Assembly (NCBI RefSeq): GCF_014395225.1
Contig: NZ_CP060723.1
Location: 6,200,001 to 6,264,000, forward strand
From: Pedobacter roseus
GTDB taxonomy: Bacteria > Bacteroidota > Bacteroidia > Sphingobacteriales > Sphingobacteriaceae
Direction of reading: 5' to 3'
DNA: 64,000 bases
The notes under the pieces: generated by a model
What the model was told of the DNA's origin: nothing
The model's input: the letters and a program-made list of their open reading frames with translations, nothing else
Database searches by the model: none
Translations under genes and position numbers: made by a program
Part shown: positions 25,652 to 33,739 of the stretch, piece by piece
Layout: every line of letters begins with the position of its first letter
Position numbering within the stretch: the first letter of the stretch is position 1

Positions 25652-27148
25652 ATGCGAACGTTGCTAACTTCTGCCCAAATGCGCAGTGCCGATCAGTTTA
25701 CCATTGCCAATAAACCAATTGCTTCTATTGATCTGATGGAAAAAGCCGCCAGGGCCTTTGTTCAAAGTTTTTTGAGAGATGAATTTGATACCAGTAAAAG
25801 TGTTGCTATTTTTTGTGGAAAGGGAAATAATGGTGGCGATGGATTGGCTACTGCCCATTTGCTGTTGGCTAATGGTTATCAAAATATAAAAGTTTATATC
25901 ATCAACTTCAGTAACAAGCAAAGCGATGATTTTGCCATTAACCTGCAACGGATAGACGAATCGCGCTGCAAAAAAGTAGTAATTAATCAACCCTCTGATC
26001 TGAAAAGCCTGAAGGCAGATTTAGTGATCGATGCCATTTTAGGTTCGGGTTTAAATAAAGCGCTTGCGGGCGACTATGAAGAACTGATTCAGTTTATTAA
26101 CAAACAGCATAAAAAGGTGTATGCGGTAGATGTACCTACAGGTTTTTTTGCTGAAGGAAAATTACCTGAAGTGTATAACGGCATAAAAGCCTATAAAACG
26201 ATCTCATTTCAACGCCCAAAGATTAACTTTTTCTTTCCCGAATCTGCCCCTGCAACCGAAAAATTTGAAGTAGTAGAAATTGACTTAGATGAGGGGTTTA
26301 TTCAAAATCAGGATGCCGATTTTCAGTTGATCGAAGAAAGTGATATTCAAAACATCCTTCGGCCCAGAAAATTGTTTAGCCATAAAGGTACTTATGGCCA
26401 TGGATTGATTATAGCGGGCAATACCGATACCATGGGTGCGGCTTTACTCTCTTCAATGGCTTGTTTACATACCGGTGCAGGTTTAACTACCGCTTGCATT
26501 CCACAGAGTGGATTAACAGCATTAAATACCAGCTTACCCGAAGTGATGGCACTGCCAAGAGACGAATATACGCGGATTGAAAACCCAAAGAAATACCAGG
26601 CCATAGCCATTGGACCAGGTTTAGGAACAGATCCTGAAAATGAAAAACTATTGGAAAGTTTAATCTTAGCCAATCAACCCTTAATCATTGATGCCGATGC
26701 CTTAAATATTTTGGGTGAAAGACCGGATCTGACCGATAAACTTGCGCCAAATACCATTTTAACCCCTCATGTAAAAGAGTTTGATCGATTATTTGGCGAG
26801 CACGACAGCTGGTGGGACAGGGTACAATCGGCTCAGGAAAAAGCCAAAAAATTAAAGATCGTTATCGTACTTAAAAACCAATATACCTTTATCTGTCTGC
26901 CAACAGGTAAAATACTGATCAATCCAACTGGTAATCCGGCAATGGCACAAGGGGGGATGGGCGATATCCTGACCGGAATAATTGCAGGCTTTGTGGCACA
27001 ACGCTATACAGCAACAGATGCTGCCATTTTAGCCTGTTACATTCATGGAAAGGCTGGTGATGAGCTGGCGAAAGATCTTAGCGTAGTTACGGCATCGCAA
27101 GTTGCTGCAAGCATAGCTAAAGAAATTAAAATACTCATTGCCAAATAG
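25652..27148 (+). CDS. nnr: Bifunctional NAD(P)H-hydrate repair enzyme (epimerase plus dehydratase)
   Basis: This 498-residue fusion repairs damaged NAD(P)HX. The N-terminal epimerase (about 1-215) has FCGKGNNGGDGLATA near residue 50. The C-terminal ADP/ATP-dependent dehydratase (about 225-495) has IAIGPGLGTDP near residue 324, IIDADALNIL near residue 347 and GNPAMAQGGMGDILTG near residue 428. A -7-like TATCTTAG at 25640-25647 ends four bases before the ATG. Confidence 0.94.
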   Translation: MRTLLTSAQMRSADQFTIANKPIASIDLMEKAARAFVQSFLRDEFDTSKSVAIFCGKGNNGGDGLATAHLLLANGYQNIKVYIINFSNKQSDDFAINLQRIDESRCKKVVINQPSDLKSLKADLVIDAILGSGLNKALAGDYEELIQFINKQHKKVYAVDVPTGFFAEGKLPEVYNGIKAYKTISFQRPKINFFFPESAPATEKFEVVEIDLDEGFIQNQDADFQLIEESDIQNILRPRKLFSHKGTYGHGLIIAGNTDTMGAALLSSMACLHTGAGLTTACIPQSGLTALNTSLPEVMALPRDEYTRIENPKKYQAIAIGPGLGTDPENEKLLESLILANQPLIIDADALNILGERPDLTDKLAPNTILTPHVKEFDRLFGEHDSWWDRVQSAQEKAKKLKIVIVLKNQYTFICLPTGKILINPTGNPAMAQGGMGDILTGIIAGFVAQRYTATDAAILACYIHGKAGDELAKDLSVVTASQVAASIAKEIKILIAK

Positions 27149-27266
27149 TTTACCAGTAACACTGTGGAAAAAAACAGAGGTGATCTACTATTTTTATAGT
27201 TAATAATTTATAGTTTAAGGGAATATTTAATATCAGATATCTTAAATACGTAAAACAAAAATTATT

Positions 27267-27968
27267 ATGGCGCAAAAAGAGTACACGCTGAACGAACTTA
27301 TTAAGGAATCAGCAGAAAACCCGGCAGAAAACGATTTTTTTGAACTGGAAAAACCAGCCATGCTCGAAGTTAACCTGAAAAGCCAAAAGATTTTGGCAAA
27401 GGCAGGTTCGATGGTGGCATACATTGGCAATATCGATTTTAAACGAGAAGGTTTATTAAGCAAAGGTTTGGGCGGTTTATTAAAAAAAGCCATCTCTGGC
27501 GAAGGCACCTCGCTCATGCATGCTACCGGAACAGGTAAGCTGTATCTGGCCGACGAAGGCAAGAAGGTTAAAATCATTAAACTTCAAAACGAATCGGTTT
27601 TTGTAAACGGAAATGATGTACTCGCTTTGGAAGAGAACATCAAAAACGAAATTAAAATGTTGAAAAGCATTGCCGGGATGATGAGTGGTGGTTTATTTCA
27701 GGTAAAACTATCGGGCAGTGGTTATATTGCCATTACCACCCACGGCGAACCGATCTTATTGAGGGTTTCGGCCAACCAACCTGTATATACAGATCCTAAT
27801 GCTACCGTAGCCTGGTCTGAAAACCTAAGCCCAAACATCAAAACCAATTTAACTTTTGGCTCTTTTATTGGTAGGGGAAGTGGTGAATCTTTTCAACTGG
27901 AGTTTTTTGGTGAAGGTTGGGTACTGGTACAGCCTTATGAAGAGGTGAAATACGCAGCCAAATCTTAA
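27267..27968 (+). CDS. AIM24-family (TIGR00266) protein
   Basis: This 233-residue protein is an AIM24-like beta-rich protein with AMLEVNLKSQKILAKAGSMVAYIGNIDF near residue 30, the glycine-rich linker LLSKGLGGLLKKAISGE and VKLSGSGYIAITTHGEP near residue 150. The cellular role is unknown; the mitochondrial namesake helps organise the inner membrane. The gene ends with YEEVKYAAKS. A second copy of this tail, diverged only at third positions and two residues, lies 286 bases downstream. Confidence 0.86.
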   Translation: MAQKEYTLNELIKESAENPAENDFFELEKPAMLEVNLKSQKILAKAGSMVAYIGNIDFKREGLLSKGLGGLLKKAISGEGTSLMHATGTGKLYLADEGKKVKIIKLQNESVFVNGNDVLALEENIKNEIKMLKSIAGMMSGGLFQVKLSGSGYIAITTHGEPILLRVSANQPVYTDPNATVAWSENLSPNIKTNLTFGSFIGRGSGESFQLEFFGEGWVLVQPYEEVKYAAKS

Positions 27969-28254
27969 TCATCGAATCGTCATCCCGACCCAAGTGGAGA
28001 GATCTTAATCGATAAGGCCTCTCCATTTCATTCATTCGGGTCAATAAGATTTATGCATTAAATATGCCGGCGTTTTTATGGAAAGCAGTTGCAAAAGCAT
28101 TTGGGCTAAGATAGTCCTGCCATCCGCTTTACCTCTCTGCGTTCGGTGTTAGCTGCTGTCAGGTTTAGGTGGCACGGCCATTTATCCTGTTTAGGGTTGC
28201 AGGGCGCAAACCTCTGCCTTAAACGGCTATCCTCTTATTTGCAAGAGGCAATCG
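27969..28254. repeat. Repeat block between AIM24 and the fossil AIM24 tail
   Basis: It contains a diverged TCGTCAT...CCGAC hairpin piece (27975-28050), then at about 28101-28220 the reversed copy of the CTGCAACCC...CCGTGCCACCTAAACC repeat. No coding frame is visible. It separates the intact AIM24 gene from the fossil. Confidence 0.6.
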
Positions 28255-28302
28255 GTTTTGGTACGGCCGTATGAGGAAGTAAAGTACGCGGCGAAATTTT
28301 AA
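28255..28302 (+). pseudogene. Fossil 3' end of a second AIM24-family gene
   Basis: The 16 codons from 28255 read VLVRPYEEVKYAAKF plus stop. The intact gene ends VLVQPYEEVKYAAKS plus stop. Thirteen of fifteen residues match, while nine codons differ only by synonymous changes, which means both sequences diverged while coding for protein. The rest of this second gene is missing. Confidence 0.75.
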
Positions 28303-28312
28303 TATAGTAGCA

Positions 28313-28383
28313 TCGTCATTCCCAACTTGATTGGGAATCGTAATGCAATAGGCTTTAAGATTCCCGCCTGCGCGGGAATGACG
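28313..28383. repeat. GTCATTCCC hairpin repeat, copy 2
   Basis: CGTCATTCCCAACTTGATTGGGAATCG and TAATGCA are followed by the reversed GATTCCCGCCTGCGCGGGAATGACG. It is related to 21948-22013. Confidence 0.65.
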
Positions 28384-28405
28384 GTGTACTGCTTGCAAAA
28401 AGCAA

Positions 28406-28435
28406 AAATCCCGACATTGATAAATGTCGGGATTT
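28406..28435 (-). terminator. Terminator after the anti-sigma factor gene
   Basis: AAATCCCGACATT-GATA-AATGTCGGGATTT is a perfect 13-bp stem. On the minus strand it leads into T-rich sequence, about 25 bases after the stop. Confidence 0.85.
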
Positions 28436-28460
28436 AATATTTTGACTAAATAATTTCTAG

Positions 28461-29324
28461 TTAAACACCACCCATTACGGTTAATTTGTCCATGGTTGGG
28501 TTAACACTTCCGCCCATAGGCTCTAAGGTTACGGCAAATGCCTGTGCTTCCTGAATGGTTTGCATTTTCAACAGGGCTTCGTTATTAGTCGAATCTGTTT
28601 TTCCGAAAACACCTAAACTTACCGGTTTTCCATTTACCAAAGCCCATAACTGATATTCATGTTCGGCATCGGTTTTTGGTAAATCCATTGCCACATAGTT
28701 AATCAGCACGCTTTTATCTTTTTTATTCCAGTACACCTTCATTTTAGAAGTTGGACTAAAAGCCTGTCCTGCCATTCTGATGGTTGCCCATTCTTTGCTA
28801 TCGGCCATGGCTGCCATATTATCTAATCCCTGGTTCTCAAATTCCAGTTTGCTTACCACACCGGCAAATTTTTGTTTATCCAGGTTTAAACTGGCAATCT
28901 GGTCGTGCGCAGCATTCAGTTTATTATAAGTAATAAACAATGCCGCGGTACTTACTACCAATAAAGCTATACAAGCAACTAAGGCGTAACGTAAAGTTCT
29001 CACTTTAGCATCACTTCCATCCAAACGTATAATTCTTGGTTCTTCAGCATAAATTGGTTTGGGTTGAACATTCACATTCTCCTCAACCTCACTTAACCCC
29101 AACTTTTCGAATAATCTTGTTTCTACATCTGCAGATGGTTCTACAGCATTTTGCATAGCATATTGCTCCATAGCTTGCTCAATGGCCGCTATTTCATCTC
29201 TTACCTCAGGGTTTTGAGATGCCATTTCCTCAACCTGCAACGTTTCTTCAGGTGATAAATCACCTAAAACGTACAGTTCGAGTACTCCAGATTCGATATA
29301 TGCTTTTAAATTTTCCACGCTCAA
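28461..29324 (-). CDS. RskA-type anti-sigma factor
   Basis: This 287-residue membrane protein would hold the ECF sigma factor encoded just upstream. The N-terminal cytoplasmic part (1-75: LKAYIESGVLELYVLGDLSPEE) is the sigma-binding region. A transmembrane helix lies at about 110-130 (ALVACIALLVVSTAALFITY). The C-terminal RskA domain (about 155-287) carries YQLWALVNGKPVSLGVF. Signals outside the inner membrane would free the sigma factor by proteolysis, as known for this class. It overlaps the sigma gene by four bases (ATGA). Confidence 0.88.
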   Translation of the reverse strand: MSVENLKAYIESGVLELYVLGDLSPEETLQVEEMASQNPEVRDEIAAIEQAMEQYAMQNAVEPSADVETRLFEKLGLSEVEENVNVQPKPIYAEEPRIIRLDGSDAKVRTLRYALVACIALLVVSTAALFITYNKLNAAHDQIASLNLDKQKFAGVVSKLEFENQGLDNMAAMADSKEWATIRMAGQAFSPTSKMKVYWNKKDKSVLINYVAMDLPKTDAEHEYQLWALVNGKPVSLGVFGKTDSTNNEALLKMQTIQEAQAFAVTLEPMGGSVNPTMDKLTVMGGV

Positions 29325-29872
29325 TTAAAATTCCTTCTCAATTCAATAATAGCCAACCGGATCCGGGTTTTCACCGTACCTAATGGCAGATCTAACTTTT
29401 CTGCGGCTTCCACATGCGTGAAACCCTTGTAATAAACTAAATCAAGAACTGCTTGTAAATCCGGTTTAAGGTTTTCTACAAGTTGCTTAACACCAAGAAC
29501 ATCAGGATTAAACGTAACCTTGTTTTGTTCATCAACGAAACTTACGTTATTTTCTATATCTTGGTTTTTGAGTGAATTCTTAAAATCTTTAGAACGTAGT
29601 TTATCGATCGATAAATTGCGGGCAATATTCATCATCCACGTAAACAAACGTCCTTTTGTATGATCATAGTGTGCTGCAGACTGCCAGATTTTTACAAAAG
29701 TTTCTTGTAAAACATCTTCTGCAAGCTCTGTGTGAGTAATAATGCGTGAAATAACGCCGTAAAGCGCTGACGAATACATGCTGTACAGTGTTTTTAGTAC
29801 CGCAGGATCTTTCGATTGCAGTGCTTGAACAAGTTCAGGCTCGGTTAGGGTTAATTTTTTTAATGCAGTCAC
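29321..29872 (-). CDS. ECF-type RNA polymerase sigma factor
   Basis: This 183-residue protein has sigma region 2 at about 22-92 (DVLQETFVKIWQSAAHY, GRLFTWMMNIARNLSIDKLRS) and region 4 at about 125-180 (DLVYYKGFTHVEAAEKLDLPLGTVKTRI). It starts with GTG at 29872, with TATCTTAG nine bases upstream on the minus strand as a possible -7 element. The anti-sigma gene overlaps its 3' end. Target genes cannot be deduced here; self-regulation is usual. Confidence 0.92.
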   Translation of the reverse strand: MTALKKLTLTEPELVQALQSKDPAVLKTLYSMYSSALYGVISRIITHTELAEDVLQETFVKIWQSAAHYDHTKGRLFTWMMNIARNLSIDKLRSKDFKNSLKNQDIENNVSFVDEQNKVTFNPDVLGVKQLVENLKPDLQAVLDLVYYKGFTHVEAAEKLDLPLGTVKTRIRLAIIELRRNFN

Positions 29873-30103
29873 TATTGGTCGCTAAGATACAATACAGAAC
29901 ACTAAAAGCAAAAAAATGTTTTAAAAATGCATTCCGCTTAGGAGTGCGATTAATTAATTTGTTTTCCAATAAGCTTTAATGGTTTAACATTTATTTTTTT
30001 TAATCATTTATTCTGAAGTCTTAAGCTTGAAAAAGTTTAACGATTTTTAACTTCTGTTTACATCAGATTGTACTATTTTAGTTTAACTAAATATAACATC
30101 TAA

Positions 30104-31663
30104 ATGAATACAGCGCTTAAATATGGGGTAGTTATAGTTACCCTACTTTTCGGTACACCGATTTTTGCCCAAAAAAACAGCAATCCAAAAAGCGAAGAAG
30201 ATATGTTGGCCAGTTTTGGTAAACAGGGAACTTTCGTATTAAAAGGTAAAGCGAAAAATTTAAAAGATAAATTCTTTGAATTTGGCATGACCACCTATTT
30301 GCACAATAATGAAAGTTATTTTGTAGATTTTAACAAGGATGGATCATTTGAAAAATCTTTTCCAATTATCAATAGTCAGCAGTTGTATCTTTATTTAAAT
30401 GATGATGCGGTAACCATTACTGTTGCCGACGGCGACACCATTTTGTTGAACTGGGATGAAAAGAATTTTGAGAAATCATTTACTTTAAAATCAAATAATG
30501 CAGGCAGAACAACAACTTTGGAAACGGAGTGGGAAATCTATAAAAACTTTAGAAAGCCTGAAACAGAGCTAAGAGATCAGTTTTATAAAGAACGTGAAAC
30601 TTTGTCTGCGAAGGCAAAATTTGATCTGCTGAATAATCTATACAGTAAAAAAGTAAAGTTCATTTTGTCTAAAGATGTTGACCATGCCAATTCATCTACA
30701 TCATATTTGCTTTCTAACAACTATTTTTCTTATGCATCCTGGCTTAGAGATGCTAAATTATTGGATCGCTTTTCCCTCAAGGTAGTAGAAGATAGTGCTT
30801 TTAAACTGCCAATGCTTGAAGGAAAAGTAAACGGTAAGCCTTCAAAATCTTTAAAATATGGTATTCTGGATGGTAGCGATAATTATAAAACTTCTAATGA
30901 AAGGTATCTAATAGAACTGCCAGAGTACAGGGACTTTATGTTCAATTATATCCGGTTTGCCTCTCCAGTTAACAGGTACGTGGAAGAAATCCGAAAAAGC
31001 AGCCCGACTAATTTTAGTTTTAAAGATTATTATATGGCCAAAGCAGCTTTGCGATCGACGTTTGTGGAAGACTGGTTTATCACCAACTGTCTTATGTTTG
31101 GTTTCGACTACTATCCATTTAAAGATGTTGAGGAAGTATACAATCATTATTTACCCCAGGCAAAAACGCCCTATTTTAAAAAAGTCCTGGCAGAAAAATA
31201 CGATTTGGCCAAAAACTTAAAACCGGGTTTACAGGCACCTAATTTCTCATTGCCTGATGATAAAGGAAAAAGCGTTTCGCTGAGCGATTTTAAAGGTAAA
31301 GTGGTATATATCGATTTTTGGGGAGTAGGTTGTGGTCCTTGTATTTATGATATTGAGAACTATGAAGCAAAACTGCATGAGGGTTATAAGGATAAGGATG
31401 TTGTTTTTATTAATATTTGTGTGGATAGCGGAGAAAAAGCATGGAAAAATGCGATAAAAGAATACAAATTAACAGGTATAAACTTAATTGCCGAAGGCTG
31501 GACCAAAAACCCGGTTTGTAAAACCTATGGAGTTAGCGGGATCCCTCATTACGTAATTATTAATAAAGATGGCACTATGGCCAATAATAATGCACCACGC
31601 ATGTATGAACTATCAGAAGCAACCGGGAAAAATGAACTTGATACGGCGCTTATAAAAAACTAA
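30104..31663 (+). CDS. TlpA-like thioredoxin-fold protein, exported
   Basis: This 519-residue protein has a signal peptide ending at TPIFAQ (residue 23), a long N-terminal region of unknown fold (about 45-370) and a TlpA/redoxin domain at about 375-515. The active-site motif is WGVGCGPC near residue 408, and a cis-proline is in GVSGIPHYVI. Such periplasmic proteins reduce or oxidise disulfides. The layout with a DUF4369-like N-terminal part is common in Bacteroidota. It is convergent with lipA and shares the terminator with it. Confidence 0.87.
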   Translation: MNTALKYGVVIVTLLFGTPIFAQKNSNPKSEEDMLASFGKQGTFVLKGKAKNLKDKFFEFGMTTYLHNNESYFVDFNKDGSFEKSFPIINSQQLYLYLNDDAVTITVADGDTILLNWDEKNFEKSFTLKSNNAGRTTTLETEWEIYKNFRKPETELRDQFYKERETLSAKAKFDLLNNLYSKKVKFILSKDVDHANSSTSYLLSNNYFSYASWLRDAKLLDRFSLKVVEDSAFKLPMLEGKVNGKPSKSLKYGILDGSDNYKTSNERYLIELPEYRDFMFNYIRFASPVNRYVEEIRKSSPTNFSFKDYYMAKAALRSTFVEDWFITNCLMFGFDYYPFKDVEEVYNHYLPQAKTPYFKKVLAEKYDLAKNLKPGLQAPNFSLPDDKGKSVSLSDFKGKVVYIDFWGVGCGPCIYDIENYEAKLHEGYKDKDVVFINICVDSGEKAWKNAIKEYKLTGINLIAEGWTKNPVCKTYGVSGIPHYVIINKDGTMANNNAPRMYELSEATGKNELDTALIKN

Positions 31664-31705
31664 AAAGATTGTAACTCGTTTCATTGAAGCGAGTTACAAT
31701 CTTTT
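31663..31705. terminator. Bidirectional terminator between the TlpA-like gene and lipA
   Basis: AAAAGATTGTAACTCG / CGAGTTACAATCTTTT is a perfect 16-bp stem with an 11-base loop, flanked by A and T runs. It serves both convergent genes. Confidence 0.85.
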
Positions 31706-31725
31706 AAATCTTTAAATAATCTGGA

Positions 31726-32619
31726 TTATGCTATTCCCTCAATAGGGAAAAGGTGTTTTTCTGCGTGATAAGATGAGCGTACCAGCGGGCCACTTTCTAC
31801 ATATTTTAGGCCTTTTGCCAAACCAGCTTCTTTGTACATGGCAAAAGTATCAGGGTGGATCCAATCAACCACAGGATGGTGATTACGGGTTGGTTGTAAA
31901 TATTGTCCTAAGGTTAGGATGTGAACGCCATTAGCTACTAAATCGTCCATGGCTTCGAAAATATCTTCTTCAGTTTCGCCCAAACCAAGCATAATGCCTG
32001 TTTTAGTTCTTAAACCAAATTCCGAAATTCTTTTTAAAGCTTCTAAACTTCTGTCGTACTTAGCCTGGATACGTACCTGTCTGGTTAAACGCTTAACGGT
32101 TTCCATATTGTGCGAAACCACTTCCGGGCGTTCTTCTAAAACGCGGTATAAATTATCCCACTGACCTTTAAAATCGGGGATTAAAGTTTCTAAGGTAGTG
32201 ATCGGACTTTCTCTACGGATGGCCTGTAAGGTTTCAGCCCAGATAATTGAACCGCCATCTTTTAAATCATCACGGTCTACCGAAGTAATTACGCAATGTT
32301 TAACGCCCATTAACCTTACGGAATCGGCAATACGGTTAGGTTCGTCAACATCAACAGCCAAGGGCCTGCCGGTTGCAACTGCACAGAAAGAGCAGCTCCG
32401 GGTACAGATGTTACCTAAAATCATGAAAGTTGCCGTACCTGCACCCCAGCACTCACCCATATTAGGGCAATTACCGCTTTCGCAGATAGTATGCAGCTTG
32501 TGCGTGTCTACTAAACTGCGAACTTGTGCATATTCTTTACCAACGGGCAATTTTACGCGTAACCAATCAGGTTTGCGTTTAACTTCAGTTACAGCAGGTA
32601 CTACCGGTAAATCAATCAT
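31726..32619 (-). CDS. lipA: Lipoyl synthase (radical SAM)
   Basis: This 297-residue enzyme inserts two sulfurs into octanoyl groups on lipoyl domains. The auxiliary cluster motif CESGNCPNMGEC is near residue 48 and the radical SAM motif CTRSCSFCAV near residue 72; the C-terminal serine of RSSYHAE is present. On the minus strand TAACTTTG (32631-32624), with TTG 21 bases upstream, ends exactly four bases before the ATG, so the mRNA is probably leaderless. Confidence 0.96.
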   Translation of the reverse strand: MIDLPVVPAVTEVKRKPDWLRVKLPVGKEYAQVRSLVDTHKLHTICESGNCPNMGECWGAGTATFMILGNICTRSCSFCAVATGRPLAVDVDEPNRIADSVRLMGVKHCVITSVDRDDLKDGGSIIWAETLQAIRRESPITTLETLIPDFKGQWDNLYRVLEERPEVVSHNMETVKRLTRQVRIQAKYDRSLEALKRISEFGLRTKTGIMLGLGETEEDIFEAMDDLVANGVHILTLGQYLQPTRNHHPVVDWIHPDTFAMYKEAGLAKGLKYVESGPLVRSSYHAEKHLFPIEGIA

Positions 32620-32623
32620 GGTA

Positions 32624-32655
32624 CAAAGTTAATGAATAGGATTGAATTGTTGCAA
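32624..32655 (-). promoter_or_regulatory. Promoter of lipA
   Basis: TTG (32655-32653), a 21-base spacer and TAACTTTG (32631-32624), read on the minus strand. The -7 element ends four bases before the start codon. Confidence 0.7.
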
Positions 32656-32763
32656 TGCCGAAATGTTTGAGGGTTGTAATAATAGTTTGGTTAACAGGTT
32701 AATTGTTTACCCTTCGACTATGCTCAGGGGATTAACTGGGTATAAAGCCTGATTTTCACTGTG

Positions 32764-32787
32764 GTGTCAGATATTTCTATCTGACAC
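32764..32787. repeat. GTGTCAGATA hairpin downstream of the acetyltransferase gene
   Basis: GTGTCAGATA-TTTC-TATCTGACAC is a perfect 10-bp stem with a 4-base loop. It lies six bases beyond the acetyltransferase stop codon and resembles the palindrome on the other side of that gene at 33278-33299. Confidence 0.7.
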
Positions 32788-32793
32788 TAAAAA

Positions 32794-33225
32794 TTAATCC
32801 AGATCCATTTCAAAAGCAATCTGCCGTTTATTCTCTTTAAAACCAACCCGCGCGTAAAATTGATGACTTTCGGTGCGTTTGGTGTTGCACCTCACTTTTA
32901 GTTTTTTCACCTGATGCTGTTTTGCCCAAAGTTTTACACAATCAATTAACTGTTTCCCGATTTTTAGGTTGCGGTAAGCAGCATCGACAACTAATCCACC
33001 AATTTCTACAAAAGCATCTGATTCTACCCTTAAAGTATAAAAACCATGGATCCAGCCCACCACCGTGTTTTCAAATATGGCAACATAAGCGCAGTTTTCC
33101 ATGCTGTTGTTAATCTGCCTGATCCTGAACAGTGTTTGCTCGATATTGCTTTCGTAACCCAATTGTGTGGATAGCCCGGCTACACTCTCTGCATCTTTTT
33201 CGGTTATCGCTCTAATTTCGACCAT
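32794..33225 (-). CDS. GNAT-family N-acetyltransferase
   Basis: This 143-residue protein has the acetyl-CoA fold. The motif A loop is near residue 85 (GGLVVDAAYRNLKIGKQLID) with the expected RxxxxGxx variant RNLKIGK, and the final strand is FYARVGFKENKRQIAFEM. The substrate is unknown. It stands alone, flanked on both sides by related palindromes. Confidence 0.85.
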   Translation of the reverse strand: MVEIRAITEKDAESVAGLSTQLGYESNIEQTLFRIRQINNSMENCAYVAIFENTVVGWIHGFYTLRVESDAFVEIGGLVVDAAYRNLKIGKQLIDCVKLWAKQHQVKKLKVRCNTKRTESHQFYARVGFKENKRQIAFEMDLD

Positions 33226-33277
33226 TGTTAATAGGGTTATTATGTTAAACTAAATTAGAATTAAAAAATTGTTCTAA

Positions 33278-33299
33278 CGTCAGATGTTAACATCTGACG
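33278..33299. repeat. 22-bp perfect palindrome upstream of the acetyltransferase gene
   Basis: The arms are CGTCAGATGTT / AACATCTGACG with no loop. It lies 53 bases upstream of the start codon. It could be an operator or a member of the GTCAGAT repeat family. Confidence 0.7.
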
Positions 33300-33500
33300 G
33301 AACGGATACCTTGTGCTGGCTAATTGGTATAATGTCACTAAGTTAAGCCATTGGCACAGGTGAAAATAATTTAACCACAGATAAAAAGGATGAACACAGA
33401 TATAAAAATCCGTGTTTAAAAACCTTACTTAATGACATTCCCCACAGAGGCCAGCACTGGCTAACTTCGTAATTTTACGATCATAAAATCATAAAACCCT

Positions 33501-33580
33501 GCCACCTAAACCCTATTGAAGCGGCAGCCTGAGCCCCTTCGGCGAAGCTATAGCGGAAAGAGGGACTGCTGTTACCGATA
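33501..33580 (+). repeat. Dispersed TGCCACCTAAACC repeat, copy 3
   Basis: TGCCACCTAAACCCTATTGA is followed by AGCGGCAGCC, an inner hairpin and TATAGCGGAAAGAGGGACTGC. The core matches the copies at 5523-5671 and 28101-28220 (reversed). Confidence 0.6.
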
Positions 33581-33727
33581 AGCACTACTGCACCTTTCCA
33601 AATAACAATGAAGCAATCTAGCAATGAAACAATATAAAATAAGCATTCTACCCGATAGATAAATGTTAGTTAAAAATCATAAGCTAAACATTGCAACTTT
33701 AAACGTTTTAACTTTCTAACTAAATCT

Positions 33728-33735
33728 TACATTTG
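33728..33735 (+). promoter_or_regulatory. -7 element of cysS
   Basis: TACATTTG ends four bases before the cysS ATG, indicating a leaderless transcript. No strong -33 element is seen. Confidence 0.6.
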
Positions 33736-33739
33736 CAAT

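Larger units (their letters stand above)
33226..33739. other. Gene-free stretch with palindrome and repeats
   Basis: No gene is visible. There is a 22-bp palindrome at 33278-33299, a half copy of the CCACAGAT repeat at 33371-33421 (AACCACAGATAAAAAGGATG), the TGCCACCTAAACC repeat at about 33501-33580, and the -7 element of cysS at the end. Confidence 0.6.
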
